A stretch of DNA of 64,000 nucleotides from contig CAVYZL010000006.1 of assembly GCA_963773055.1 (NCBI GenBank), positions 186,001-250,000 of the forward strand, written 5' to 3'. The notes below the pieces were generated by a model. That model saw only the letters and a list, made by a program, of their open reading frames with translations, was not told where the DNA came from and searched no databases. Shown here one piece after another: positions 12,946-20,640 of this stretch (the first letter of the stretch is position 1; the number at the start of each line of letters is the position of its first letter). This DNA is from PALSA-612 sp963773055. Lineage in GTDB: Bacteria; Actinomycetota; Thermoleophilia; Gaiellales; Gaiellaceae. Position numbers and translations under genes: made by a program.

Positions 12946-13398
12946 ATGTACGCGATCATCTCCCTACAGGGCAAGCAGTACCGCGTCGAGGAGGGCCAGC
13001 GGCTCTTCGTCGATCATCTTGCGCACGCGGGAGACAAGCCGATCCATCCCGTTGTCCTCTTCATCGGCGGCGACGGCAAGGCGGAGTTCTCGCCGAAGGG
13101 CGCAGAGGTAACGGCGAAAGTGGTCGGCGACGTGCTCGGCGACAAGATCCGGATCGCGAAGTACAAGCCCAAGACGGGCTACAAGCGACACGCCGGCCAC
13201 CGCAGCCAGCTGACGGAGATCGAGATCACGAGCATCGGCCTGAAGGCGGCGACGAAGAGCACGGCAAAGGACGAGGAGGCTGCGCCGGCGGAGAAGGCGG
13301 AGCCGGCCACGAAGGCCAAGCCGGCCGCGAAGCCGAAGGCGGCAGCAGCCAAGAAGGCGCCTGCGAAGAGGGCCCCGGCAAAGAAAGAGGACGCGTAA
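12946..13398 (+). CDS. rplU: 50S ribosomal protein L21 with lysine/alanine-rich tail
   Basis: This 150-residue protein starts MYAIISLQGKQYRVEEGQ, the standard L21 N-terminus, and contains KTGYKRHAGHRSQ, the rRNA-binding end of the core. After about residue 100 it carries an additional tail of some 50 residues made of Ala, Lys and Pro with PAK/AAK-type repeats. L21 binds 23S rRNA domain II. I start at ATG 12946 and not at the upstream in-frame start, because the conserved protein begins there. The stop TAA overlaps the rpmA ATG (TAATG). Confidence 0.95.
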   Translation: MYAIISLQGKQYRVEEGQRLFVDHLAHAGDKPIHPVVLFIGGDGKAEFSPKGAEVTAKVVGDVLGDKIRIAKYKPKTGYKRHAGHRSQLTEIEITSIGLKAATKSTAKDEEAAPAEKAEPATKAKPAAKPKAAAAKKAPAKRAPAKKEDA

Positions 13399-13647
13399 TG
13401 GCGCACAAGAAGGGACTCGGCTCGTCGCGGAACGGCCGCGACTCGAATCCGAAGATGCTCGGCGTAAAGCTGTTCTCGGGCCAGCGCGTAAAGGCGGGGA
13501 TGATCATCGTCCGCCAGCGCGGCACGAAGTTCAAGCCGGGCGACGGGTGCGGGCATGGGGCGCGACGACACGATCTTCGCGCTGCGCGACGGCACCGTCG
13601 CGTTCAGGACGAGCGGCGAGCGCCGCCTCGTCACCGTCGACGAGTAG
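13398..13647 (+). pseudogene. rpmA: 50S ribosomal protein L27 (one-base frameshift, probably sequence error)
   Basis: MAHKKGLGSSRNGRDSNPKM and KLFSGQRVKAGMIIVRQRGT are typical L27. After KFKPGDGCG the open frame goes out of register. Skipping one base near 13554 continues with MGRDDTIFALRDGTVAFR and ends in TAG at 13645-13647. The span is 250 bases, 3n+1. L27 stabilises tRNA at the peptidyl-transferase centre and is essential or near-essential, so a real knockout is unlikely. I type it pseudogene only to flag the broken frame. It sits between rplU and obgE as expected. Confidence 0.9.
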
Positions 13648-13656
13648 CCTCGGACC

Positions 13657-14838
13657 ATGTTCCAGGACCGGGCCCGCATCGTCGCGCGGGCCGGGCGCGG
13701 CGGCGACGGCGCGCTCAGCTTCCGTCGCGAGAAGCACGTGCCGCGCGGCGGCCCGGACGGGGGTGACGGCGGGCGCGGCGGCGACGTCGTGCTGCTCGCC
13801 GATCCCGATCTGCGCGACCTCGGGGCGTTCCGGTCGCGCAAGCAGTACGACGCGGGCCGCGGCGGCTCGGGCGGAGGCTCCGGAAAGCATGGCGCCGACG
13901 GAGACGACGTCGTCCTGCACGTCCCCGTCGGGACGCAGGTGCTGGATGCCGAAGGCAACCTGACCGCGGACCTCGCTCACCCGGGCGCGCGCGTCGTCGT
14001 CGCGGAGGGCGGGACCGGCGGCCACGGCAACCGCCGCTTTGCGTCCGCCACGCGCCAGGTGCCACGGTTCGCGGAGACCGGGCTGCCGGGCGACGAGACG
14101 GAGCTCGAGCTCCACCTGAAGCTGCTCGCCGACGCGGCTCTGGTCGGCCTGCCGAATGCCGGCAAGTCGTCGCTGCTCCGGCGGATCTCGAACGCACGGC
14201 CGAAGGTGGCGGACTATCCGTTCACGACCCTCGAGCCGGCGCTCGGAACGGTCGATGCGCCCGACGGGCGGCAGCTCGTCGTCGCCGACGTTCCCGGTCT
14301 GATCGAGGGCGCCGCCGAAGGAGCGGGCCTCGGCCATGAGTTCCTCGCCCATCTCGAGCGCGCACGCATGCTCGTCCACGTCGTCGATGCGTCAGCCGAC
14401 GACGTCGAGGAGCGTTACGGGACGATCCGGGGAGAGCTCGCCAGCTACGGCGCGGGGCTCGATGCGCTGCCCGAGGTGCTCGTGCTCAACAAGATCGATC
14501 TCGTCGAGCGCCTGCCCGCATTCACGCCGGACGGCGTCGAGCGTGTCTTCGCGCTGTCCTGCGCGACCGGCGAGGGCGTCGAGGAGTTTCGCCGCACCCT
14601 GTTCTCGCTCGTGCCGCCCGCGCCGGAGATCCTCACGACCGAGCCCGAGCTCGCCGACTATCTCGTCTACCGCCCGAAGCCGCGCCGTCCCGCGTACCGC
14701 ATCCTGCGCACGGACCGCGGCTATCGCGTCGCCGGCACGCCGCCGAGCCGAGAGGAGCTCGAGGAGGCGTTACGCGCCGCCGGCGTCCGTGTCGGGGCAG
14801 AGGTCGAGGTAGAGGGCGAGGTGCTCGAGTACCAGTGA
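13657..14838 (+). CDS. obgE: GTPase Obg (ObgE/CgtA)
   Basis: This 393-residue protein has all three Obg domains: the Gly-rich N-terminal fold (GGPDGGDGGRGGDVVLLAD), the G domain with P-loop GLPNAGKSS near residue 163, DVPG (G3) and NKID (G4), and a C-terminal OCT domain (YRILRTDRGYRVAG). It acts in 50S assembly and stress control. The ATG is nine bases after the rpmA stop. The stop overlaps the GTG of nadD, giving translational coupling. Confidence 0.97.
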   Translation: MFQDRARIVARAGRGGDGALSFRREKHVPRGGPDGGDGGRGGDVVLLADPDLRDLGAFRSRKQYDAGRGGSGGGSGKHGADGDDVVLHVPVGTQVLDAEGNLTADLAHPGARVVVAEGGTGGHGNRRFASATRQVPRFAETGLPGDETELELHLKLLADAALVGLPNAGKSSLLRRISNARPKVADYPFTTLEPALGTVDAPDGRQLVVADVPGLIEGAAEGAGLGHEFLAHLERARMLVHVVDASADDVEERYGTIRGELASYGAGLDALPEVLVLNKIDLVERLPAFTPDGVERVFALSCATGEGVEEFRRTLFSLVPPAPEILTTEPELADYLVYRPKPRRPAYRILRTDRGYRVAGTPPSREELEEALRAAGVRVGAEVEVEGEVLEYQ

Positions 14839-15374
14839 CGACTGGAATCCTCGGCGGCGCTTTCGACCCGCCGCACAACGGCCATGTCGCACTGCTCGCC
14901 GCTGCCGAGCGGCACTTCTCGTTCGACGAGGTGCTCGTCCTCGTCGTCGCCGACCCTGGCCACCGGTCGGTCGTCGCTCCTGCAGAGACGCGTCTTGCCC
15001 TCGCGAAGCTCGCGTTTCCCGAGCACCACGTCGAGCTCGACCACCACGCCCGGACCGTCGATCTGCTCCGCGACCGGCGCTTCGACGATCCGGTGCTCCT
15101 GATCGGCTCCGACCAGCTCGCCGCCCTGCCCACGTGGAAAGAGCCTGAGGCCGTGCTGTCGATGGCCCGTCTCGGCGTTGCCGGCCGGCCCGGATTCGCC
15201 CTCTCGTCGACGTTCTCGTTTCCGGCACGGATCGAGCTGTTCACGCTCGAGCCGACGCCTGTCAGCTCGACGGAGATCCGCAGGCGCGTAGCGGACGGCG
15301 AGCCGATCGACGATCTCGTCCCGCCCGCGGTGGCTCAGGAGCTCGAGCGGCTCGGGCTCTATCGGAACCTCTAG
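14835..15374 (+). CDS. nadD: Nicotinate-nucleotide adenylyltransferase
   Basis: This 179-residue enzyme makes deamido-NAD from NaMN and ATP in NAD synthesis. The nucleotidyl-transferase motif GGAFDPPHNGH is at residues 6-16 and the C-terminal SSTEIRRR motif near residue 145. GTG 14835 overlaps the obgE stop. The next gene, rsfS, is a common neighbour of nadD. Confidence 0.95.
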   Translation: MTTGILGGAFDPPHNGHVALLAAAERHFSFDEVLVLVVADPGHRSVVAPAETRLALAKLAFPEHHVELDHHARTVDLLRDRRFDDPVLLIGSDQLAALPTWKEPEAVLSMARLGVAGRPGFALSSTFSFPARIELFTLEPTPVSSTEIRRRVADGEPIDDLVPPAVAQELERLGLYRNL

Positions 15375-15408
15375 ACTTTCCGGCGATCCAGCTGGGAACC
15401 GAACCGCA

Positions 15409-15765
15409 CTGACCTCACTCGAACACGCCCGCCGCATCGCCGGCCTCGCCCAGGAGAAGCTGGCGCGCGACGTCGTCATCCTCGACATGCGTCCGGTGTG
15501 CACGTACACCGACTACTTCGTCATCTGCACGGGGCAGAACGCGCGCCAGACGAGGGCGATCATCGACGAAGTCGCCTACCAGCTGAAGAAGAATGGCCGC
15601 GTGCTGCCGCGATCGATCGACGGCGAGCGCGAGGGAACGTGGATCGTGGCGGACTACCTCGACGTCGTCGTCCACGTCTTCACGCCGGAGACGCGCAGCT
15701 TCTACCGCCTCGAGGACCTGTGGTCCGACGTCCCCTCGGAGACGCTGGACGCCGCGACCGCCTAA
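15409..15765 (+). CDS. rsfS: Ribosomal silencing factor RsfS
   Basis: This protein (about 118 residues) binds L14 and blocks 30S/50S joining under starvation. The core TYTDYFVICTGQNARQTRAI and later DYLDVVVHVFTPETRSFY are clear. The conserved N-terminus (SLEHARRIAGLAQEKLARDVVILD) lies upstream of the first ATG at 15487, in a stretch with no in-frame ATG, GTG or TTG. The best start is CTG at 15409, giving LTSLEHARR. A lost or altered start codon through sequence error is the alternative. Confidence 0.88.
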   Translation: MTSLEHARRIAGLAQEKLARDVVILDMRPVCTYTDYFVICTGQNARQTRAIIDEVAYQLKKNGRVLPRSIDGEREGTWIVADYLDVVVHVFTPETRSFYRLEDLWSDVPSETLDAATA

Positions 15766-15791
15766 GCCCGCCGGGCTAGAATCCGCCTCGC

Positions 15792-15864
15792 GGGGCCGTA
15801 GCTCAGCTGGGAGAGCGTTTGGCTGGCAGCCAAAAGGTCAGGGGTTCGATCCCCCTCGGCTCCA
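15792..15864 (+). tRNA. tRNA-Ala (GGC anticodon)
   Basis: The 73-base cloverleaf has acceptor stem GGGGCCG/CGGCTCC (one G-T pair), the D-arm GCTC-AGCTGGGA-GAGC, anticodon stem TTTGG/CCAAA with loop CTGGCAG (anticodon GGC), variable loop AGGTC, and T-arm AGGGG-TTCGATC-CCCCT. The discriminator is A and the CCA end is not fully encoded (ACCT). A TAGAAT box lies ten bases upstream. Its 3' end is duplicated about 4.8 kb downstream, so it may mark an integration site. Confidence 0.96.
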
Positions 15865-15865
15865 C
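15855..15865 (+). repeat. Direct repeat, left copy (att-like, tRNA 3' end)
   Basis: CTCGGCTCCAC at the 3' end of tRNA-Ala recurs exactly at 20641-20651. The two copies bracket the gene block 15930-20624, as left and right attachment sites would. Confidence 0.5.
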
Positions 15866-15902
15866 CTGCAAAGCTCTGGAAGCAGGGCCGAGTTTCGATA
15901 TT

Positions 15903-15922
15903 ACGTAACGGATCTGTTACGT
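15903..15922. promoter_or_regulatory. Palindromic operator before the TetR-type gene
   Basis: ACGTAACGGATCTGTTACGT is a 20-bp palindrome with one mismatched pair, ending seven bases before the GTG start. The position fits autorepression by the TetR-type regulator that follows. Confidence 0.65.
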
Positions 15923-15929
15923 TATTCGG

Positions 15930-16931
15930 GTGTCGAGAACGCTCGACCCCGGTGTCAACGAAGCAATCGAGACGGCGACGCTCGCCCTCCTGGCCGAGCG
16001 CGGTTTCGCGCGCATGAGCATGGAGGCGGTGGCAGCCGCCGCGGGCGTCGGCAAGCCCGCGATCTATCGGCGCTACCCGGACAAGGCGGCGCTCGTGACG
16101 GCCGTCATCGGTCGTCAGCTCCCCGAGCTCGATCCGCCCGACCTCGGAGATACGCGGGCAGAGTTGTGGCGGGCAGTGGAGCAGGGCTTCCCAGAGGACG
16201 GCGCCGCGTATGTGGGTCTGATCGGCGGCCTGATCGCCGAGCAGGAGCGCCACCCCGAGTTGATCGACGCGTTCCGACGCAGCGTGCTCCATCCTCGCCG
16301 GGCCACCGTGAGAGCGCTGATCGAGCGCGGCCAAGAGCGTGGCGACCTGCGAAGCGACATCGAACCCGAGGCAGCCCTGGACCTCTTCGCGGGACCGTTC
16401 CTTGCCCGGGTATTCGCCGGCTTGGACACGGGGCCGCGCTGGCGCAAGAGCGCGTTTGCGATCTGGTGGGATCTCCTCAGAGAAAGGAAGCACACGATGA
16501 TCCAGTTCACGATCGACACCGAGATCGATCGGCCCGTCGCCGACGTCTTCGCCTACGTCACGGATCCCGGCAAGCTCGCCACCTGGCAGACCAACACCGT
16601 GTCAGCCGTGCAGGAGGGAGATGGCCCGCTGCGGCTCGGCACTCGGCTGCGTGAGGTCCACCGCGCGGGCGGCAAGGAGCTCGAGTCCCTAGTGGAAGTG
16701 TCCGAGTACGAGCCCGACCGGGCGTTCGCGCTGCACGTCATCGAAGGCGCCCTGCCAGTCGATGCCCGGATCAGCCTCGAGCCGACCGAGAGTGGCACCC
16801 TCCTGCGCTTCGACGCCCATGGGCAGCCGACGGGCGTCCTGCGGCTCGCCGAGCCTCTTCTGCGTCGCACGCTGAAGCGCCAGTTCGCGGGCCACTGTGC
16901 GAAGCTCAAGCAGGTACTCGAAGAGCGATGA
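15930..16931 (+). CDS. TetR/AcrR regulator joined in frame to an SRPBCC domain
   Basis: The 333-residue frame has an N-terminal TetR helix-turn-helix (MEAVAAAAGVGKPAIYRRYP, about 31-50) and ligand domain to about residue 185. It then has a complete SRPBCC/polyketide-cyclase fold beginning MIQFTIDTEIDRPVADVFAY (about 190-333). An AGAAAGGAAG ribosome site and ATG 16498 precede the second part. One base less upstream would make the TetR part stop at TGA 16499-16501, overlapping that ATG as ATGA. So this is either a fused sensor-regulator or two coupled genes merged by a one-base insertion, which is common in this window. The operator at 15903-15922 supports autoregulation. Confidence 0.8.
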   Translation: MSRTLDPGVNEAIETATLALLAERGFARMSMEAVAAAAGVGKPAIYRRYPDKAALVTAVIGRQLPELDPPDLGDTRAELWRAVEQGFPEDGAAYVGLIGGLIAEQERHPELIDAFRRSVLHPRRATVRALIERGQERGDLRSDIEPEAALDLFAGPFLARVFAGLDTGPRWRKSAFAIWWDLLRERKHTMIQFTIDTEIDRPVADVFAYVTDPGKLATWQTNTVSAVQEGDGPLRLGTRLREVHRAGGKELESLVEVSEYEPDRAFALHVIEGALPVDARISLEPTESGTLLRFDAHGQPTGVLRLAEPLLRRTLKRQFAGHCAKLKQVLEER

Positions 16932-17002
16932 GTGACTCGAACATGAAGCTGCTCCGTCAGAAGTTGGCAGGAGCGACAGCAGACCGAGAGGAGCTGCCGT
17001 GA
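16928..17002 (+). CDS. 24-codon bridging ORF
   Basis: The ORF starts with ATG 16928, overlapping the stop of the SRPBCC frame as ATGA, and ends with TGA 17000-17002, overlapping the GTG of the next gene as GTGA. It encodes MSDSNMKLLRQKLAGATADR followed by EELP, an amphipathic, charged peptide. It is either a real microprotein or a device that carries ribosomes from the regulator to the hydrolase gene. Nothing like it is known to me. Confidence 0.45.
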   Translation: MSDSNMKLLRQKLAGATADREELP

Positions 17003-18639
17003 CGCGTGCGACCGAGAGTGAACCGGACAGAACGGCTACTCCTGACCCCGCCGAAGCGGGCGACGCTGCGGTGGGTCGAACGACGGGCCGCCTCCATTCG
17101 CAGCGTCGAAGCATCGTTATTGCCGTTGCGCTGGCCGCGCTCGTCCTGGGCGCTGCCTACCTCGTAAGCAAGCCCGGCTCAGACAAGCCTGCTGCCAACG
17201 GCCCAGGCGCAGGCTCCAACTTCGCGGAGATCGAGAGCTTCGTGCAGAAGGAGATGGCCGCGCAGCGGATCCCCGGCCTTGCCCTCGGCATCGTCGATGG
17301 AGACCGCGTCGCGTATGTGCGCGGCTTCGGGACGGCTGACGACTCGGGGCGCGAGGTGACTCCGCAGACGCCTTTCATCATCGGCTCCGTGGCCAAGTCT
17401 TTCACCGCTCTGGCGATCATGCAGCTCGTCGAGGCGAACAAGATCGAGCTCGACGCCCCAGTGCAGCGCTACCTCCCGTGGTTCCGCGTGGCCGATGAAC
17501 AGGCGTCAGCCGAGATCACCGTGCGCCACCTGCTCAACCACACGAGTGGCATCTCGACCAAGACAGGAAGGTCGTACCAGGGTGACGGCGATACGAGCGC
17601 CACCGCCTTGGAGCAGGCAGTTCGCAAGTTGAAGAGCGCTGGGTTGATAGCACCCGTTGGCTCGAAGTATCAGTACAGCACCATCAACTACTCGGTCCTC
17701 GGCCTCATCGTGCAGACGGTCACCGGACAGTCGTACGAGAGCTATATCCAGACGAGGATCTTCGACCCGCTCCAGATGCGGAGCTCGTACACGTCCAAGG
17801 TGGCCGCGCAGCCGCAAGGCCTCGCGACCGGTCACAACTACTGGTTCGGCCGCCCCCGCGCGGCGAACGAGGCGTACAACCGGGGCCTCCTGCCGGCGGG
17901 CTTCCTCATCTCCAGTGCTGAGGACATGACCCACTACGTGATCTCTCAGCTCAACGGCGGCCGATATCGCGGCACATCCCTTCTCTCGTCCGGCGGGATC
18001 GGCGAGCTCCATCGGCCGGCCGTGGCGACGCCGGAGGAGGGTACGTCGTACGGCATGGGCTGGTTCGTCGGCCCTCGGAACGACATCCCGGCGGTCCACC
18101 ATCAGGGCGAGACGTTCAACTACCACGCCAACGTCGTGCTGATCCCGCAGAGTCGGCGAGGAGTCGTCGTGCTGATGAACTCCGAAAACTCCCTCGACCT
18201 CTTCACCAAGGGTCGCATGGGGACGGTTGCCGACGGCGTTGCGAGCCTGGTTGAGGGCCAAGAAACCCCGTCTCCGCCGTCGAACGTGCCGACGTTCATC
18301 GTGTACGCGGCGTTGTTCGCGCTGCTCGTGCTCCAGACCCGCGGAATCGTCAAGTCGGTCGCTGCGCTGCGCCGCGGGAGTATCCGACGCGGCCGCATCG
18401 GGCCCTGGTGGCGCGTCGGGCTCACGCTCGTGCTGAGCCTCGTCTGGGCTGTGTTCGTCCTCGTGCTCGTGCCGAAGCAGCTGGGTTTGCCGCTCTCGGT
18501 CCTTGACGACGGGTTCCCCGACCTCGTCTACCTACTGGTTGCGAGCGCGTTGGTTGCGCTCGTGTGGGCCGTCGTCAAGGCGATCTGGACCTACACCGTC
18601 CTTCACGGGACGCACGCTCCACAGGTGTCAGCAACCTAG
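16999..18639 (+). CDS. Membrane-tethered serine hydrolase (beta-lactamase/CubicO fold)
   Basis: This 546-residue protein has an N-terminal membrane anchor (about 37-55, SIVIAVALAALVLGAAYLV), an extracytoplasmic class C beta-lactamase-like domain (about 70-410) and three C-terminal membrane helices. The SxxK nucleophile motif is SVAK, and the third motif HQG (VHHQGETFNYH) is present. The usual YxN reads Y-S-T in KYQYSTINYS, so the Asn is replaced. Typical actions are esterase, D-peptidase or lactamase, and the substrate cannot be told. It lies between the bridging ORF and a CPBP protease in the candidate island. Confidence 0.85.
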   Translation: MTRATESEPDRTATPDPAEAGDAAVGRTTGRLHSQRRSIVIAVALAALVLGAAYLVSKPGSDKPAANGPGAGSNFAEIESFVQKEMAAQRIPGLALGIVDGDRVAYVRGFGTADDSGREVTPQTPFIIGSVAKSFTALAIMQLVEANKIELDAPVQRYLPWFRVADEQASAEITVRHLLNHTSGISTKTGRSYQGDGDTSATALEQAVRKLKSAGLIAPVGSKYQYSTINYSVLGLIVQTVTGQSYESYIQTRIFDPLQMRSSYTSKVAAQPQGLATGHNYWFGRPRAANEAYNRGLLPAGFLISSAEDMTHYVISQLNGGRYRGTSLLSSGGIGELHRPAVATPEEGTSYGMGWFVGPRNDIPAVHHQGETFNYHANVVLIPQSRRGVVVLMNSENSLDLFTKGRMGTVADGVASLVEGQETPSPPSNVPTFIVYAALFALLVLQTRGIVKSVAALRRGSIRRGRIGPWWRVGLTLVLSLVWAVFVLVLVPKQLGLPLSVLDDGFPDLVYLLVASALVALVWAVVKAIWTYTVLHGTHAPQVSAT

Positions 18640-18649
18640 GGGGCGCGTC

Positions 18650-19507
18650 CTGACGGATCGACGGCCAGTCGAAGCGACATCCCGCCTGTCGAATGTCGTC
18701 CGGCACCATCCGCTCGCGAGCTTCTTCGGGCTCACCTACGCGGCTGCTTGGATTCTGTGGCTACCTCTCGTCGTCACTCAAGACGACGAGCCCACAGGCT
18801 TGGGCTTGGTCCCGTTGCTCCTGGGATCTTTGGTGCCTTCGACGGTGGCGATCCTGCTCGTCGCCGTCGTACACGGCAAAGCAGGGGTACGGAAGCTGCT
18901 CGGCCGGCTCCTTCTCTGGCGAGTTGGCGTCGGCTGGTGGGTGGCGGTGGTGCTGGTTTCAGCTCTCTCGATGGGTGCCGTCGGCTTGAGCGTCCTGTTC
19001 GGAGGCGACTCTCCGAATGTCACCGCGACAGTCCCTGAGGCCGTGTTCCTGTTGATCTTCTCCATCGTCCCGGGCAGTGCGGGGGGCGAGGAGATCGGCT
19101 GGCGTGGATTTGCTCTGCCACATCTGCAAGCTGTTCGGAGCGCCCTCGGTGCCAGCGTCGTCCTTGGCGTGGCATGGGGAGTGTGGCACTTGCCGCTGTA
19201 CCTGACCGGCGCGGACTTTCGCCCCTTCAGCCTCTTCGCACCGTGGGTCGCCGCCGCCATCGCCGCTTCGGTCGTATACACGTGGATCTACAACGGCACC
19301 GGTGGGAGCCTGTTGCTCGTCGTCCTGTTCCACGCGGCGTCGAACGTGTTCCTGACGGTCTTCCTCGTGGATCCCTTCGAAGACGAGGTCACTCGACCCT
19401 TCCTGATCTATGTCGCGCTGATGATCCTTGTCGCATGTGTCCTGGCGGCTGTTGCAGGACCTGCGAATCTCTCCCGCTCACGCGCAAAGCAAGTTGCCGT
19501 GCCCTGA
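18650..19507 (+). CDS. CPBP-family intramembrane metalloprotease (CAAX-like)
   Basis: About 285 residues with seven or eight membrane helices carry the CPBP motifs GGEEIGWRGF (EExxxR), HLPLY (HxxxF-like) and FHAASN. Members cleave prenylated or membrane peptides, or serve in bacteriocin processing or immunity. No ATG, GTG or TTG opens the frame after the preceding stop. The best start is CTG 18650, eight bases after an AGGGGG stretch, giving LTDRRPVEATSR. Starting earlier would overlap the hydrolase deeply and add unlikely sequence. Confidence 0.85.
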   Translation: MTDRRPVEATSRLSNVVRHHPLASFFGLTYAAAWILWLPLVVTQDDEPTGLGLVPLLLGSLVPSTVAILLVAVVHGKAGVRKLLGRLLLWRVGVGWWVAVVLVSALSMGAVGLSVLFGGDSPNVTATVPEAVFLLIFSIVPGSAGGEEIGWRGFALPHLQAVRSALGASVVLGVAWGVWHLPLYLTGADFRPFSLFAPWVAAAIAASVVYTWIYNGTGGSLLLVVLFHAASNVFLTVFLVDPFEDEVTRPFLIYVALMILVACVLAAVAGPANLSRSRAKQVAVP

Positions 19508-19538
19508 CCCAGGTCCACGAATCTCTGAGACAGGCGCG

Positions 19539-20624
19539 ATGAACGACGAACACGGCCTGCAGCCGATCCTGGAGGAACTCATCCGAGCCGGGAAGGTTCC
19601 TGGCCTCTCGGCAGCTGTTGTCCGCGACGACGCCGTGAGCTGGATCGGCGCCGCCGGGCTCGCAGATCTTGAGCAGCGAAGGCCGGCAACCGAGGCCACC
19701 GTCTACCTGTGGTTCTCGATGACGAAGATCGCCACGGCGACTGTTGTCGTCCAGCTCGCAGAGCGCGGAAAGCTCGGGCTCGACGAGCCCGCCGCGACCT
19801 ACGTGCCCGAATTTCCGCACCCGGGACAAGGAAGCCCAGCGACGATCCGTCAGCTGCTCAGCCACAGCGCTGGTCTACCGAACCCGATTCCGGTGCGCTG
19901 GATCCACCCGGCCGGAGCGCCAGCACCGGACTCGCACCAGTTCACGCTGCGCTTGCTTGAGAAACACCGGCGCCTGAAGGGTGTCCCGGGCGGGCAGGCA
20001 CGGTACTCCAACCTCGGCTACGTCGTCCTCGGTGAGGTGGTTTCAGCGGCTACCGGTATGTCCTTCGAGGACTACGTGCGCGAGAACCTGCTCGCGCCTC
20101 TCGGAATGACCGAGACCGACTTCTTCTACAGCGACAGACTCGCCTCCGAGGCTGCGACTCCCTATCAGCTGCGGCGGAGCCCGCTCACTCCGCTCTATCG
20201 ACTGATGCTGCCGAAGGGAATCGTCGGCGCGCGCTGCAGACGCTTTGTCGCCTTCAATCTGTTCTGCGTCGATGGGCCTGGTTACGGCGGCTTGATTGGG
20301 TCTCTGGAGGACGCCGGTCGCTTCCTCGCTCTCCACACAAGCCACGGCGCAGTCGCCGACGGAAAGGTGCTCTCCGCCGCGAGTGTCGAGTCGATGCAGA
20401 CGATCGCTGCTCGCGGTCGAAAGATGGACGTCGCGCTCGGCTGGTTTCGCCGGCACTCCGACCGCAAGCTCAGGGTCCCGTATCTCGAGCACCTGGGTGG
20501 CGGCGGAGGGTTCTTCAACATGATGCGAATCTTCCCGAGCGAAGGCCTCGGCGTCGTCGTGATGGGAAATGCGACGGCCTACGATCACCAGCGCATCGCG
20601 GAGGCCGCGCTCCGCCTGACCTGA
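19539..20624 (+). CDS. Serine hydrolase, beta-lactamase/CubicO family, cytoplasmic
   Basis: This 361-residue protein has no signal peptide or membrane segment. The motifs are SMTK (SxxK), YSN in ARYSNLGYVVLGE and HLG in LEHLGGGGGF, so the family triad is intact. The start is ATG 19539. It is the last gene of the candidate island and a second hydrolase of the same fold as the membrane-tethered one, but divergent from it. The substrate is unknown. Confidence 0.88.
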   Translation: MNDEHGLQPILEELIRAGKVPGLSAAVVRDDAVSWIGAAGLADLEQRRPATEATVYLWFSMTKIATATVVVQLAERGKLGLDEPAATYVPEFPHPGQGSPATIRQLLSHSAGLPNPIPVRWIHPAGAPAPDSHQFTLRLLEKHRRLKGVPGGQARYSNLGYVVLGEVVSAATGMSFEDYVRENLLAPLGMTETDFFYSDRLASEAATPYQLRRSPLTPLYRLMLPKGIVGARCRRFVAFNLFCVDGPGYGGLIGSLEDAGRFLALHTSHGAVADGKVLSAASVESMQTIAARGRKMDVALGWFRRHSDRKLRVPYLEHLGGGGGFFNMMRIFPSEGLGVVVMGNATAYDHQRIAEAALRLT

Positions 20625-20640
20625 GCAACAGCGCGCCGCG

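Noticed and set aside
12946..13045. L21-leader type autoregulatory RNA before rplU
   Set aside because: Only about 40 bases separate the putative start of transcription from the ATG, and no convincing conserved fold could be drawn.
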